Source: Anaerofilum sp. An201 (GTDB lineage: Bacteria; Bacillota; Clostridia; Oscillospirales; Ruminococcaceae). Taken from it: 41,757 bases of DNA. Positions 7,482-15,294 of the stretch are shown one piece after another. The notes beneath the pieces were generated by a model that did not search any database, had not been told where the DNA came from, and saw only the letters and a program-made list of their open reading frames with translations. A program made the position numbers and the translations under genes. The DNA is taken from the NCBI RefSeq assembly GCF_002160015.1, contig NZ_NFJT01000025.1, positions 1-41,757 of the forward strand. Reading direction: 5' to 3'. Each line of letters starts with the position of its first letter. The first letter of the stretch is position 1.

Positions 7482-7505
7482 AATACGATTGCGTCCAAAA
7501 GTCAA
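7477..7505 (-). promoter_or_regulatory. Metal operon promoter
   Basis: Minus-strand TTGACT (7500-7505) and TAACAT (7477-7482) with 17-nt spacing. The -10 lies in the right half of the operator, so repressor binding would block RNA polymerase. Confidence 0.75.
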
Positions 7506-7515
7506 TAGGGGATAC

Positions 7516-7544
7516 AAAAAATCCCCCGCTTTTTTTGCGGGGGA
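7516..7544 (-). terminator. Intrinsic terminator downstream of yitT
   Basis: TCCCCCGC and GCGGGGGA (7522-7529 with 7537-7544) form a stem with a T7 loop. On the minus strand it is followed by TTTTTT. A longer GC hairpin at about 7573-7607 (one side has a 3-nt bulge), followed by a minus-strand TTTT stretch, lies between it and the yitT stop. Confidence 0.8.
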
Positions 7545-7638
7545 GCAGACTGTCGAAAAAGTTCAAAATCCGTCGCCGTCGGCGGACATGCGCCGACGAC
7601 GGCGACACCGACAGGGAAATTTTGCGGGGGAGGGGGGA

Positions 7639-8529
7639 TCAGTCGTTGGGGCGCTGGTAGAAATTGCCGGCCACCTGGTCGGTTTTCAGGATGTTGACGA
7701 AGGCTTTCGGGTCTTCCTCGCGGATACAGTGCAGCACCGCCTTCACTTCCTGTGTGTCGATGATGGAGTAGATCATGTCGCGCTCCTGGCCGTTGTACAG
7801 GCCGGTGCCGCGGAACAGGGTGGCGCCGTGGTGGGTGATGTCCTTGATGCGGGCATAGATGGCCTCGGGCTTGTCGGTGATGATGAAGAGGGTGTTGCGC
7901 TTATAGCGCGGGTTCAGCAGGCGGACCACCTGGGTGGAGGTGAACTGAAAGATGATGGAGTACAGCGCCTTGTCCCAGCCGAACAGCACGCCGGCCGCCG
8001 CCAGCATGGCGGCGTTGCCCAGCAGAATGTAGTTCCAGGCGTCCACATGCAGCCGTTCGCTCACGGCCACCGCGATGAAGTCGGTGCCGCCGCTGGTGGC
8101 GCGGCCCAGCAGGCACAGGCTGATGGCAAAGCCGTTGATCAGCCCGCCGAACACGCAGATCAGCAGGATGTCGTTGGTGATGGGCATCGAGGGGATCAGG
8201 TCGGTCAGCAGGCTGGTGAGCACGATCATGATGCAGGAGTAGATGGTGAACCGCTTGCCGATCATGCGAAAGCTGATGACGGCAGGCACGGCGTTCAGCA
8301 GAAAGTTCACCAGCGAAAAGGGCAGCGCGATGTGGAAAAACTGGTCTGCAATGCGCTGGATGAGCAGGGTCAGACCGTTGAAGCCGCCCGGGACCAGCCC
8401 GCCGGCATCCACGAAGCTGCGGATGTTGACGGCCATGATGACGCTTGCCAGTACGATCAGCGCCAGCCGTCCGATCCGGCTGGCCAGGGTCTCGGTGGGG
8501 GCGTACGGGTGCGTTTTGGATGCGGACAT
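7639..8529 (-). CDS. YitT family membrane protein
   Basis: A 296-aa member of the YitT family. The N-terminal half (about residues 20-185) contains five or six hydrophobic helices with the family motif GGLVPGGFNGLTLL and the glycine-rich ATSGGTDFIA. The C-terminal third is a soluble DUF2179 domain (about 205-290) with NTLFIITDKPEAI and HHGATLFRGTGLYNGQ. The transported substrate and physiological role of the family are not established. ATG at 8529 has AAGGAGG 8 nt upstream. It appears monocistronic, with a promoter at 8583-8611 and a terminator at 7516-7544. Confidence 0.9.
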   Translation of the reverse strand: MSASKTHPYAPTETLASRIGRLALIVLASVIMAVNIRSFVDAGGLVPGGFNGLTLLIQRIADQFFHIALPFSLVNFLLNAVPAVISFRMIGKRFTIYSCIMIVLTSLLTDLIPSMPITNDILLICVFGGLINGFAISLCLLGRATSGGTDFIAVAVSERLHVDAWNYILLGNAAMLAAAGVLFGWDKALYSIIFQFTSTQVVRLLNPRYKRNTLFIITDKPEAIYARIKDITHHGATLFRGTGLYNGQERDMIYSIIDTQEVKAVLHCIREEDPKAFVNILKTDQVAGNFYQRPND

Positions 8530-8582
8530 AGCAGGATCCTCCTTGCCGGGGCGTCTGCCCCCGATGCAGAATATCAGTCTTT

Positions 8583-8611
8583 ATTATAAAAGGTTTTCGC
8601 TCCGATTGCAA
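8583..8611 (-). promoter_or_regulatory. Promoter for the yitT gene
   Basis: Minus-strand TTGCAA (8606-8611) and TATAAT (8583-8588), 17-nt spacing. It is divergent from the MATE promoter about 50 bp away. Confidence 0.7.
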
Positions 8612-8634
8612 CAAAAGGCGATGCCTGCGGCCGA

Positions 8635-8663
8635 TTGTGCGGGCGGCGCAGAGATGGTATAAT
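8635..8663 (+). promoter_or_regulatory. Promoter for the MATE gene
   Basis: TTGTGC (8635-8640) and TATAAT (8658-8663), 17-nt spacing, with TGG before the -10. Confidence 0.7.
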
Positions 8664-8704
8664 CAAAGGCACAGCAATCGTTTGTGAAAAAGAGGAGAGC
8701 GTCC

Positions 8705-8761
8705 ATGAATCGTGAAACCATATCCCGGCGCCCCCAGGGAGGGACCGCACATGCAGCGTGA
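8705..8761 (+). CDS. Possible 18-residue upstream ORF before the MATE gene
   Basis: ATG at 8705 follows GAGGAGAG (8691-8698) with good spacing and opens an 18-codon frame, MNRETISRRPQGGTAHAA. It ends at TGA 8759-8761, overlapping the MATE start (8751) in another frame. The MATE ribosome binding site AGGGAGGGA lies inside it. Translation could couple or regulate the exporter. The alternative is that the strong site serves a GTG start at 8712 in the MATE frame, although 14-nt spacing makes that less good. Confidence 0.35.
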   Translation: MNRETISRRPQGGTAHAA

Positions 8762-10091
8762 TCTGACCCGGGGCGGCGTCACCCGCACTATGCTGCTGTT
8801 TGCCCTGCCGATGATCGCGGGGAACCTTCTGCAGCAGCTGTACAACATCGTCGATACTCTGATCGTGGGGCAGTTCCTGGGTTCCAACGCGCTGGCGGCG
8901 GTTGGCTCGGCCTACACCCTGATGACCTTTCTCACCTCGGTGCTGCTGGGCCTGTGCATGGGCAGCGGCGCGGTGTTTTCCATTTTGTACGGCGCACAGC
9001 GGCGGGAACATCTGCGCCGGTGCGTGTTCGTGGCCTTTGTGCTCATCGGGGCGGCGGCGGTGGTGCTGAACGCGCTGGTGCTCGCCTTTCTCGACCCGAT
9101 CCTGTGGCTGATGCGCGTGCCGCAGGAGACGCTGCCCCTGATGCGGGAATACCTGTGGGCGGTGTTCTGGGGCATCTGCGCCACCTTTGTCTACAACTTC
9201 TTCGCCTGTCTGCTGCGCGCGGTGGGAAATTCGGGGGCGCCGCTGGTGTTTCTGGCGGTGTCTGCGGTGGTGAACATCGTGCTGGACCTGTGGTTCGTGG
9301 TGGGGCTGCAAGGCGGCGTGGCGGGCGCTGCCTGGGCCACTGTCATCGCGCAGGCGCTCAGCGGAGCGGGCCTGGCGGTCTATGCGGCGGTGCGTGCGCG
9401 GGACCTTCTGCCTTCCCGCGCGGACTGCCGGTGGGACTGGAAAGCGGTGCGCGAGCTGGGGCAGTATTCCGCCCTCACCTGCCTGCAGCAGTCGGTGATG
9501 AATTTCGGCATCCTGCTGGTGCAGGGGCTGGTGAACAGCTTTGGGCCTGCCGTGATGGCAGCCTTTGCCGCCGCGGTGAAGATCGACTCGTTCGCTTATA
9601 TGCCGGTGCAGGATTTCGGCAACGCCTTTTCCACCTTCGTGGCCCAGAACCACGGCGCCGGCCGCGCCGACCGCATCCGCCGCGGCATCCGCAGCGCGGT
9701 GGCCTGTGCGGTGGTGTTCTGCGCTGCGGTGTCGGCGGTGGTGTGGGTGTTTGCACGGCCGCTGCTGTGCATCTTCATCCAGCCGCACGAGACCGAGATC
9801 CTGGAAATCGGCATCCAGTATCTGCACATCGAGGGCGCGTTCTACTGGGGCATCGGCTGCCTGTTCCTGCTCTACGGCCTGTTCCGCGCGGTGGAGAAGC
9901 CGGGCATGTCGGTGGTGCTCACCGTCATCTCGCTGGGCAGTCGGGTGGCGCTGGCCTACCTGCTGTCGGCCATTCCCGCCATTGGGGTGGCGGGGATCTG
10001 GTGGTCGGTGCCGATCGGCTGGATGCTGGCCGACATCACCGGCCTGGCGGCCTACCGCCGGTTCCAGAAAAAAGCGGCAAAACCCGCCTGA
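8751..10091 (+). CDS. MATE family multidrug/Na+ antiporter
   Basis: A 446-aa protein of the multidrug and toxic compound extrusion family, a 12-helix membrane exporter driven by Na+ or H+. Family hallmarks are the N-terminal MLLFALPMIAGNLLQQLYNIVDTLIVGQFLG segment (summarised: ALPMI, LLQQLYNIVD, VGQFLG) and the second-half counterpart with the GLVNSFGPAVMAAFAAAVKID region and FVAQNHGAGR. ATG at 8751 is chosen because it is where homologues begin and it has AGGGAGGGA upstream; an in-frame GTG at 8712 would add 13 residues. The substrate is not predictable. Confidence 0.9.
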   Translation: MQRDLTRGGVTRTMLLFALPMIAGNLLQQLYNIVDTLIVGQFLGSNALAAVGSAYTLMTFLTSVLLGLCMGSGAVFSILYGAQRREHLRRCVFVAFVLIGAAAVVLNALVLAFLDPILWLMRVPQETLPLMREYLWAVFWGICATFVYNFFACLLRAVGNSGAPLVFLAVSAVVNIVLDLWFVVGLQGGVAGAAWATVIAQALSGAGLAVYAAVRARDLLPSRADCRWDWKAVRELGQYSALTCLQQSVMNFGILLVQGLVNSFGPAVMAAFAAAVKIDSFAYMPVQDFGNAFSTFVAQNHGAGRADRIRRGIRSAVACAVVFCAAVSAVVWVFARPLLCIFIQPHETEILEIGIQYLHIEGAFYWGIGCLFLLYGLFRAVEKPGMSVVLTVISLGSRVALAYLLSAIPAIGVAGIWWSVPIGWMLADITGLAAYRRFQKKAAKPA

Positions 10092-10169
10092 TCCGGTTCT
10101 GAATCCCGGGCCTGTCCGCATAGGCTTGTGGCAAATGCGTGCAGTCAGCGCCCGGAAGGAGAATGGGAT

Positions 10170-11027
10170 ATGTGGGAAAATGAAACCGAACAGCAGGCCA
10201 TGCAGCCGCAGTCGTATCTGTATCCGCCAAAGCCGGCGGCGGTGTCCTCGCCGCCCCGGTCCGCGCCGGAGGAGCGCTCCGCCGCACATCGCGCCTCGCC
10301 CCCGCGCGGGCGTTCGGGCGGGACGAACTACATCCTCATCGCACAGATGGCGGTGTGCCTGGCGATGCTGGCCTTTGTTCTGCTGGTGCGCCAGACAGAC
10401 CCCGAGCTGTACCGCCAGATGGGGCAGCAGTACCAGGCGGCGCTGGAGCAGGGGGTGGACCTGTCCGGACAGCAGGAGTTGGTGAAATTCACCGAGGACG
10501 CGGTGGCGAAGATTCGGGATGCCGCCCAGCAGGCGGTGGAGGAGGCCGCGCCGGCGGGCGGCGGGGTGAACCACAGCAGCGCCGCCGGTGCGCCGGCGGG
10601 ATATTCGCTGGGGGCCTATACGCTGTCGCAGGCGCCCGCGCTGCCGCTGGAACAGTTCTGGGTGTCGTCCGCCTACGGGCACCGCACCCATCCCATCACC
10701 GGCGAGGAGGATTTCCACGGCGGGCTGGATCTGGCCGCCGCCGAGGGAACCCCGGTCGCCTGCGTGCTGAACGGCGTGGTGCTGCAGACCGGCACCAGCG
10801 ATTCCTACGGCAACTATGTGCGGGTGCTGCACAGCGGCGATTTCGTGTCCACCTACAACCACCTCTCGGCCTATGAGGTGAAGCCCGGCCAGAGGCTGCA
10901 AAAGGGCCAGAAACTGGGCGAGGTGGGCAGCACTGGCATGTCCACCGGGCCGCACCTGCATCTGGAGTTCCTGCTGCACGGCGTCCGGGTGGACCCGGCC
11001 GTGGCGCTGGGGGTGGAAACGCCGTGA
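10170..11027 (+). CDS. Membrane-anchored M23 (LytM) protein, SpoIVFA-like
   Basis: A 285-aa protein with a cytoplasmic Pro/Ser-rich N-terminus, one membrane helix (about 53-74), a helical linker (about 78-130) and a C-terminal LytM/M23 domain (about 160-280). The zinc ligands H183 and D187 (HGGLD) and H262/H264 (HLHLE) are intact, so endopeptidase activity is possible. Size, layout and position directly before an M50 protease match SpoIVFA, which in Bacillus regulates SpoIVFB during forespore-to-mother-cell signalling. SpoIIQ is an alternative by domain alone. ATG at 10170 has AAGGAG 8 nt upstream. The stop overlaps the next start as GTGA. Confidence 0.82.
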   Translation: MWENETEQQAMQPQSYLYPPKPAAVSSPPRSAPEERSAAHRASPPRGRSGGTNYILIAQMAVCLAMLAFVLLVRQTDPELYRQMGQQYQAALEQGVDLSGQQELVKFTEDAVAKIRDAAQQAVEEAAPAGGGVNHSSAAGAPAGYSLGAYTLSQAPALPLEQFWVSSAYGHRTHPITGEEDFHGGLDLAAAEGTPVACVLNGVVLQTGTSDSYGNYVRVLHSGDFVSTYNHLSAYEVKPGQRLQKGQKLGEVGSTGMSTGPHLHLEFLLHGVRVDPAVALGVETP

Positions 11028-11611
11028 GGCGGGCCGCCGCGCTGTTGGATTCGCCGGTGCTGGCGGTGGGAGGACTGGCGCTGGTCCTTCTGGCCGACGG
11101 CACCGGCCTTGTGCGGCTGGGGCTGTGCGCGTCGCTGGTGCACGAGTGCGGGCATCTGCTGGTCTACTGGCTGCTGCTGCACCGGCTGCCGCCGCTGCGC
11201 CTCACGATGGCGGGCATCGGGCTGCAGGCGGACGGGCTGTGGCTGGGCCGCTGGCGGGAAACGCTGCTGCTGGCGGCGGGGCCGCTGGCCAATTTGGCGG
11301 CGGCCGCCGTGTGCGCGGTGCTTATCAGCCGCCGCGCCACCTATGGCCGCTATTTCTTTTTGGCCGCCAACCTCTGTGTGGGGCTGTACAATCTGCTGCC
11401 GGTGGGCACGCTGGACGGCGGGCGCCTGGCGCGTCTGTGGTGCCCGGCGGGCGGGCAGCGGCTGCTGGGGCTGGTGCAGTGCGGCGTGGTGGCGGCGCTG
11501 GGCGTGTGGCTGCTGCGCAATGTATGGCAGGGCAGCGCGCCGCTGTGGCTGGCGCTGGCCGGTGCGGCCGCGCTCGCCGCGCTGCTGCGGGAGGGATTTG
11601 CCGCCGAATGA
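11024..11611 (+). CDS. spoIVFB: M50 intramembrane metalloprotease, SpoIVFB-like
   Basis: A 195-aa site-2-protease family membrane protein. HECGH at about residues 40-44 gives the zinc histidines and catalytic glutamate, and NLLPVGTLDGGRL near 123-135 supplies the third ligand region; four to six hydrophobic segments surround them. SpoIVFB cleaves pro-sigma-K in the mother cell. The assignment depends on the preceding SpoIVFA-like M23 gene and the sporulation genes elsewhere in the window; a generic site-2 protease cannot be excluded. The GTG start overlaps the upstream TGA (GTGA) and has only a weak ribosome binding site, which implies translational coupling. Confidence 0.82.
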   Translation: MRRAAALLDSPVLAVGGLALVLLADGTGLVRLGLCASLVHECGHLLVYWLLLHRLPPLRLTMAGIGLQADGLWLGRWRETLLLAAGPLANLAAAAVCAVLISRRATYGRYFFLAANLCVGLYNLLPVGTLDGGRLARLWCPAGGQRLLGLVQCGVVAALGVWLLRNVWQGSAPLWLALAGAAALAALLREGFAAE

Positions 11612-11634
11612 AAACAACACAGCGCAAAACGAAA

Positions 11635-11677
11635 AAACAGCCGCCCCGGCGCACAAGGCCCGGAGCGGCTGTTTTGG
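11635..11677. terminator. Bidirectional terminator after the M50 gene
   Basis: AACAGCCGC pairs with GCGGCTGTT around a CCCGG..CCCGG core. T-rich sequence follows on both strands (TTTTGG on plus, TTTTTTCG on minus). It lies between convergent genes. Confidence 0.75.
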
Positions 11678-11698
11678 TGCAGCGCAGGGGAGGCGGGA

Positions 11699-11992
11699 TC
11701 AGGAAAAAATAAACCCCATCAGCGAACCGGTGGCCTCCTCGGCCAGCTCCACCAGCACGGTCATCGCCAGCATCGCGGCAAAACAGACGACTTCCAGCAC
11801 GAACAGGACCCCCACCATCGGCCAGTTCCCCTGAAACGCGGTGATCACGCCGCAGATAAACAGGAAAAACATCCCCAGCCCGATCACAAACGCGGCGATG
11901 CCATGGGTGAATTTGCCCAGGACCGTGATCGTCCCCATCACCAGCATCAGCGGCAGGGCCAGGATTTTGAACGGCAGTTTGATCAGCCACAT
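11699..11992 (-). CDS. Small integral membrane protein of unknown function
   Basis: A 97-aa protein beginning MWLIKLPFKILALP with three likely membrane helices (about 8-27, 32-52 and 58-82) and a short acidic loop LAEEATG near the end. The opening resembles small clostridial membrane proteins, some of which occur in integrative elements, but no function can be given. The start is ATG at 11992 with GAGGTG upstream; in-frame sequence before it is not protein-like. It has its own promoter and appears monocistronic. Confidence 0.6.
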   Translation of the reverse strand: MWLIKLPFKILALPLMLVMGTITVLGKFTHGIAAFVIGLGMFFLFICGVITAFQGNWPMVGVLFVLEVVCFAAMLAMTVLVELAEEATGSLMGFIFS

Positions 11993-12025
11993 ACAGAGCA
12001 CCTCGTTTCGTTTTGATCTGCTTGT

Positions 12026-12055
12026 ATTATACAGGATCCCCGCCGGTGCGCACAA
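12026..12055 (-). promoter_or_regulatory. Promoter for the small membrane protein gene
   Basis: Minus-strand TTGTGC (12050-12055) and TATAAT (12026-12031), 18-nt spacing. Just upstream, at about 12064-12109, lies an imperfect hairpin with an AACCGA/TCGGTT core and CTGCAA/TTGCAG ends, of unknown role. Confidence 0.6.
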
Positions 12056-12111
12056 GACGGGTCCTGCAAATCAACCGATTTCTGTGTTCGGTTTATGGGA
12101 CTTGCAGACGC

Positions 12112-12150
12112 AAAAAGGCCCCGCCCGGCGGGGCAGGGGCGGTTTTTGGC
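12112..12150 (-). terminator. Terminator after the radical SAM gene
   Basis: On the minus strand GCCCCGC pairs with the following GCGGGGC, then CCTTTTTGC. It is close to the stop of the radical SAM gene (12152). Confidence 0.65.
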
Positions 12151-12151
12151 C

Positions 12152-13066
12152 TCAGGGTGCGTCCTCCTCGTCGGGCAGGCCGGTCAGGTCGAAGGGCGGG
12201 GTGTATTCCTCTTTCGCGCTGCTCTTTTCCTGCATGTATCCTTCTGTCAGCCCCAGATCCACCGCGTGGTCGATCAGCTGGCGGTATTCCCAGGTGGAGA
12301 TCCGCCGCCCCAGCGGCGGGTGCTCGGCCGCCTTGTGGAAGGGGGTGTACTGGCTCATCAGGCTGGGCACAAAGCTCCCCGCCGGCAGACCGGCCATCCA
12401 GTCCAGCACGGCGCGGCTGTCGGCGCGTCCGCCCGGCAGGGCCAGATGCCGCAGGATCACACCCCGCTGCATCAGCCCGTTTTCGTCGTATTGCGGCGGC
12501 CCGGCCAGCTCCAGCATCCGGCCGATGGCTTTCCGGGCCACCTCGAAATAGTCGGGTGCGCCCGAGTATTCGCCCGCCATCGCCGGCGATACATATTTCA
12601 TATCGGCCAGCCAGACGGTCACATGCCGGGCCAGCAGCTCCACCGTCTCCACCGTCTCATAACTGGAGGTGTTGCAGACGATGGGCAGACGCAGGCCGTC
12701 CCCGCGCGCAAGGTCCAGCGCCTCGCACACCCAGGGCGCCCAGTGGCCGGGGGTGACCAGATTGATATTGTGTGCGCCCTGCTGCTGCAAATGGAGGAAC
12801 AGCTGCGCCAGCTGCCGCACCGAGAGCTCCCGCCCCACCTGGCCGGTGCTGACGGGCCAGTTCTGGCAGTAGCAGCAGTGCAGGCTGCACCCGGAAAAAA
12901 ACACGGTGCCGCTGCCGCGCGAACCGCTGATGCAGGGCTCCTCCCAGTGGTGCAGCGCGGCGCGCGCCACCGTCACGCGGCCGCCTGCCCGGCATGCGCC
13001 GCGGGTGCGGGTGCGGTCTGCCCCGCAGCGGCGGGGACACAGAGTGCAGTGGGTTGGGATCTGCAT
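12152..13066 (-). CDS. Radical SAM protein, PflX-like (COG1313)
   Basis: A 304-aa putative radical S-adenosylmethionine enzyme of the PflX group, annotated as pyruvate formate-lyase-activating-enzyme-like but of unproven substrate. The [4Fe-4S] cysteines are C60, C64 and C67 in GCSLHCCYCQN. The N-terminal cysteines C7, C10 and C14 (CTLCPRRC) could bind a second metal centre, a pattern typical of the group. SAM-site features such as INLVTPGHWAPW follow. The C-terminal tail after about residue 285 is acidic and poorly conserved-looking. ATG at 13066 faces away from the FBPase gene. No obvious target enzyme is adjacent. Confidence 0.82.
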   Translation of the reverse strand: MQIPTHCTLCPRRCGADRTRTRGACRAGGRVTVARAALHHWEEPCISGSRGSGTVFFSGCSLHCCYCQNWPVSTGQVGRELSVRQLAQLFLHLQQQGAHNINLVTPGHWAPWVCEALDLARGDGLRLPIVCNTSSYETVETVELLARHVTVWLADMKYVSPAMAGEYSGAPDYFEVARKAIGRMLELAGPPQYDENGLMQRGVILRHLALPGGRADSRAVLDWMAGLPAGSFVPSLMSQYTPFHKAAEHPPLGRRISTWEYRQLIDHAVDLGLTEGYMQEKSSAKEEYTPPFDLTGLPDEEDAP

Positions 13067-13118
13067 AGTGAACGGTCCTTTCTGACAGATATGTCCGGTT
13101 TGTAAAAATACAGTGCTT

Positions 13119-13158
13119 ATTATATCATATTTTCGTGGAATGTGGTATAATGACCACA
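13119..13158. promoter_or_regulatory. Divergent promoter region with a palindrome over a -10
   Basis: A minus-strand TATAAT (13119-13124) points to the radical SAM gene. A plus-strand TATAAT (13146-13151) points to the FBPase gene and is embedded in a perfect inverted repeat, TGTGGT (13141-13146) and ACCACA (13153-13158). The arrangement suggests a regulator site. The -35 boxes are poor. Confidence 0.45.
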
Positions 13159-13246
13159 GAGCAGTCGTTGTTCCACGATCTTTTTCCCGCCCTTCTGCGG
13201 AGGCCGCCGAAAAAGAAGATGGATACTCCCATTCCGCGGCCGCTTT

Positions 13247-13256
13247 GTGGTATAAT
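13247..13256 (+). promoter_or_regulatory. Second extended -10 ahead of the FBPase gene
   Basis: TGTGGTATAAT recurs about 105 bp downstream of the first copy, with its -10 TATAAT at 13251-13256 and CACA directly after it. The -35 is weak, so it would rely on an extended -10. It lies 28 nt before the ribosome binding site. Confidence 0.5.
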
Positions 13257-13299
13257 CACAGTATAGCATCCCGCGTCTGCCCGAAAGGAGGCTTTTTGC

Positions 13300-15288
13300 T
13301 TGGAGCAACCGGCCGAACTGTCGGCGGGGCAGCTGAAATATCTGCGCCTGCTGTCCCGCGACTACCCCACCATCGAGGCCGCCTCGGCCGAGATCATCAA
13401 CCTGCTCGCCGTCCAGAAGCTGCCCAAGGGCACCGAGCACTTCATGAGTGACCTGCACGGCGAATACGAGGCCTTCACCCATATCCTCAACAGCGCGTCG
13501 GGCGTCATCCGCGAGAAGGTGGACAAGGTGCTGGGCAGCTCCGTCCCACCGGACGAGCGCGCCGCCTTCGCCACTCTCATCTACTATCCGTCCCGCAAGC
13601 TGCCGGCGCTGCTGGCCGGCGTGCCCGACCGCGATGCGTTCTACAAAACCACCCTCACCCGTCTGCTGGACGTCTGCCGGCTGGTCTCCTCCAAACACAC
13701 CCGCAGCTTCGTGCGGCAGGCGCTGCCCGAAAACTTCGCCTACATCCTGGACGAGCTGCTCCACGCCCATTTTGAGGACCACAACAAGGAAGCCTACTAC
13801 GGCTGCATCCTGGACAGTGTGATCGGCACCGGCCAGGCCGCCGCCTTCATCGAGGCGATGTGCGCGCTCATCAAAACGCTGGCCGTCTACCGGCTGCACA
13901 TCGTGGGCGACATCTTCGACCGCGGGCCTCGCCCGGACGTCATCCTCGACGAGCTGATGGCCCACCACTCGGTGGACATCCAGTGGGGCAACCACGATGT
14001 GGTGTGGATGGGCGCGGCGTCGGGCAGCCCCATCTGCGTGGCCACCGTGCTGCACACCAGCCTTGCCTACTACAACACCGAATTTCTGGAAGACGGCTAC
14101 GGCATCAGTCTGCGTCCGCTGGCCACCTTTGCCGACCGCGTGTATGCCGGGCACGACGTGTCCCGGTTCCGTCCCAAAGCGGACGAGAGCCGCGGCCCGT
14201 ATCCCGAGGAGATGCTGGCGCAGGCGGCGCGGATGCGCAAGGCGATCGCGGTCATCATGTTCAAGCTGGAGTGCGAGGTGATCGACCGCAACCCCGATTT
14301 CGAGATGCAGGACCGGGATTTCCTGCGCCGCATCGACTATTCCGCCGGCACCGTGTGTGTGGACGGCAAACGCTGGCCGCTGCTGGACACAGACCTGCCC
14401 ACTGTCGACCCCGCCTGCCCGGCATGCCTGACGCAGGAGGAGGAGCAGGTGCTGTCCACCCTGTGCCACAGCTTCCGCCAAAGCGAAAAGCTGAACCGCC
14501 ATGCGCGCTTCCTCTACGACAAGGGCGGCGTGTACCGGGTGGAGAACGGGAACCTGCTGTTCCACGGCGCGGTCCCGCTCACCGAGAGCGGCAGCTTTGC
14601 GGTGGAGACCTTTGAAAAGCACGGCTATGCAGGGCGCGCCCTGATGGACTACTGCGATTCCCGCGCCCGGCGCGGCTATTTCGCCCCCGATGGCACCCCC
14701 GAACGCCAAAGCGGGCAGGACTTTTTGTGGTACCTGTGGTGCGGCAAGCTGTCGCCGCTGTTCGGCCGCCACCGGATGGCCACCTTCGAGAACCTGTTCA
14801 TCGGCCGCCCCGAGTGTTCCACCGAGATCAAAAACCCCTACTACCGCCACATCAACGACAGCCGGATGGGGCGCATGGTGCTGGGCGAGTTCGGCCTTCC
14901 CGCCGGCAGCCACATCATCAACGGGCATGTGCCGGTGCGCGCCTCGCACGGGGAAACGCCGGTGAAGGCGGGCGGGCGGCTGATCGTCATCGACGGCGGC
15001 TTCTGCCGCGCCTATCACGAAAAGACGGGCATCGCCGGCTACACCCTCGTCTACAACAGCCGGGGGATGAGCCTGCGGGTGCACCAGCCGTTCGAGAGCA
15101 TCCAGAAGGCCATCGACGAAAATATCGACATCCTCTCCACTGTGGATGTCTTTGAGACCACCGACCGCCGGATGCTGATCCAGGACACCGACCAGGGCGC
15201 CGCCCTGCGCGACCAGATCGACGGCCTCCAGCAGTTGGTGCGCGCCTACCGCACCGGCCTGATCCGCCAGACCGGCAAGAAAGGATGA
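13300..15288 (+). CDS. fbp: Class III fructose-1,6-bisphosphatase
   Basis: A 662-aa gluconeogenic phosphatase converting fructose 1,6-bisphosphate to fructose 6-phosphate. The class III (Firmicutes) type is large and built on a calcineurin-like metallophosphatase fold. The metal-binding motifs are present: SDLHGEYEAF near residue 50, GDIFDRGPRPD near 203, WGNHDVVWMG near 228, and INGHVPVR in the C-terminal half. The start is TTG at 13300, placed 8 nt after AAAGGAGG (13284-13291); no better ATG lies nearby. The phosphatase-like gene begins 6 nt after the stop, implying one operon. Confidence 0.95.
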   Translation: MEQPAELSAGQLKYLRLLSRDYPTIEAASAEIINLLAVQKLPKGTEHFMSDLHGEYEAFTHILNSASGVIREKVDKVLGSSVPPDERAAFATLIYYPSRKLPALLAGVPDRDAFYKTTLTRLLDVCRLVSSKHTRSFVRQALPENFAYILDELLHAHFEDHNKEAYYGCILDSVIGTGQAAAFIEAMCALIKTLAVYRLHIVGDIFDRGPRPDVILDELMAHHSVDIQWGNHDVVWMGAASGSPICVATVLHTSLAYYNTEFLEDGYGISLRPLATFADRVYAGHDVSRFRPKADESRGPYPEEMLAQAARMRKAIAVIMFKLECEVIDRNPDFEMQDRDFLRRIDYSAGTVCVDGKRWPLLDTDLPTVDPACPACLTQEEEQVLSTLCHSFRQSEKLNRHARFLYDKGGVYRVENGNLLFHGAVPLTESGSFAVETFEKHGYAGRALMDYCDSRARRGYFAPDGTPERQSGQDFLWYLWCGKLSPLFGRHRMATFENLFIGRPECSTEIKNPYYRHINDSRMGRMVLGEFGLPAGSHIINGHVPVRASHGETPVKAGGRLIVIDGGFCRAYHEKTGIAGYTLVYNSRGMSLRVHQPFESIQKAIDENIDILSTVDVFETTDRRMLIQDTDQGAALRDQIDGLQQLVRAYRTGLIRQTGKKG

Positions 15289-15294
15289 ACCTGT

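Noticed and set aside
10098-10126. Possible sigma-E promoter (CATAGGCT) before the M23/M50 pair
   Set aside because: The -10 matches only six of eight positions and no ATATT-like -35 lies 13-15 nt upstream. A sporulation promoter is expected here but the sequence does not support it.
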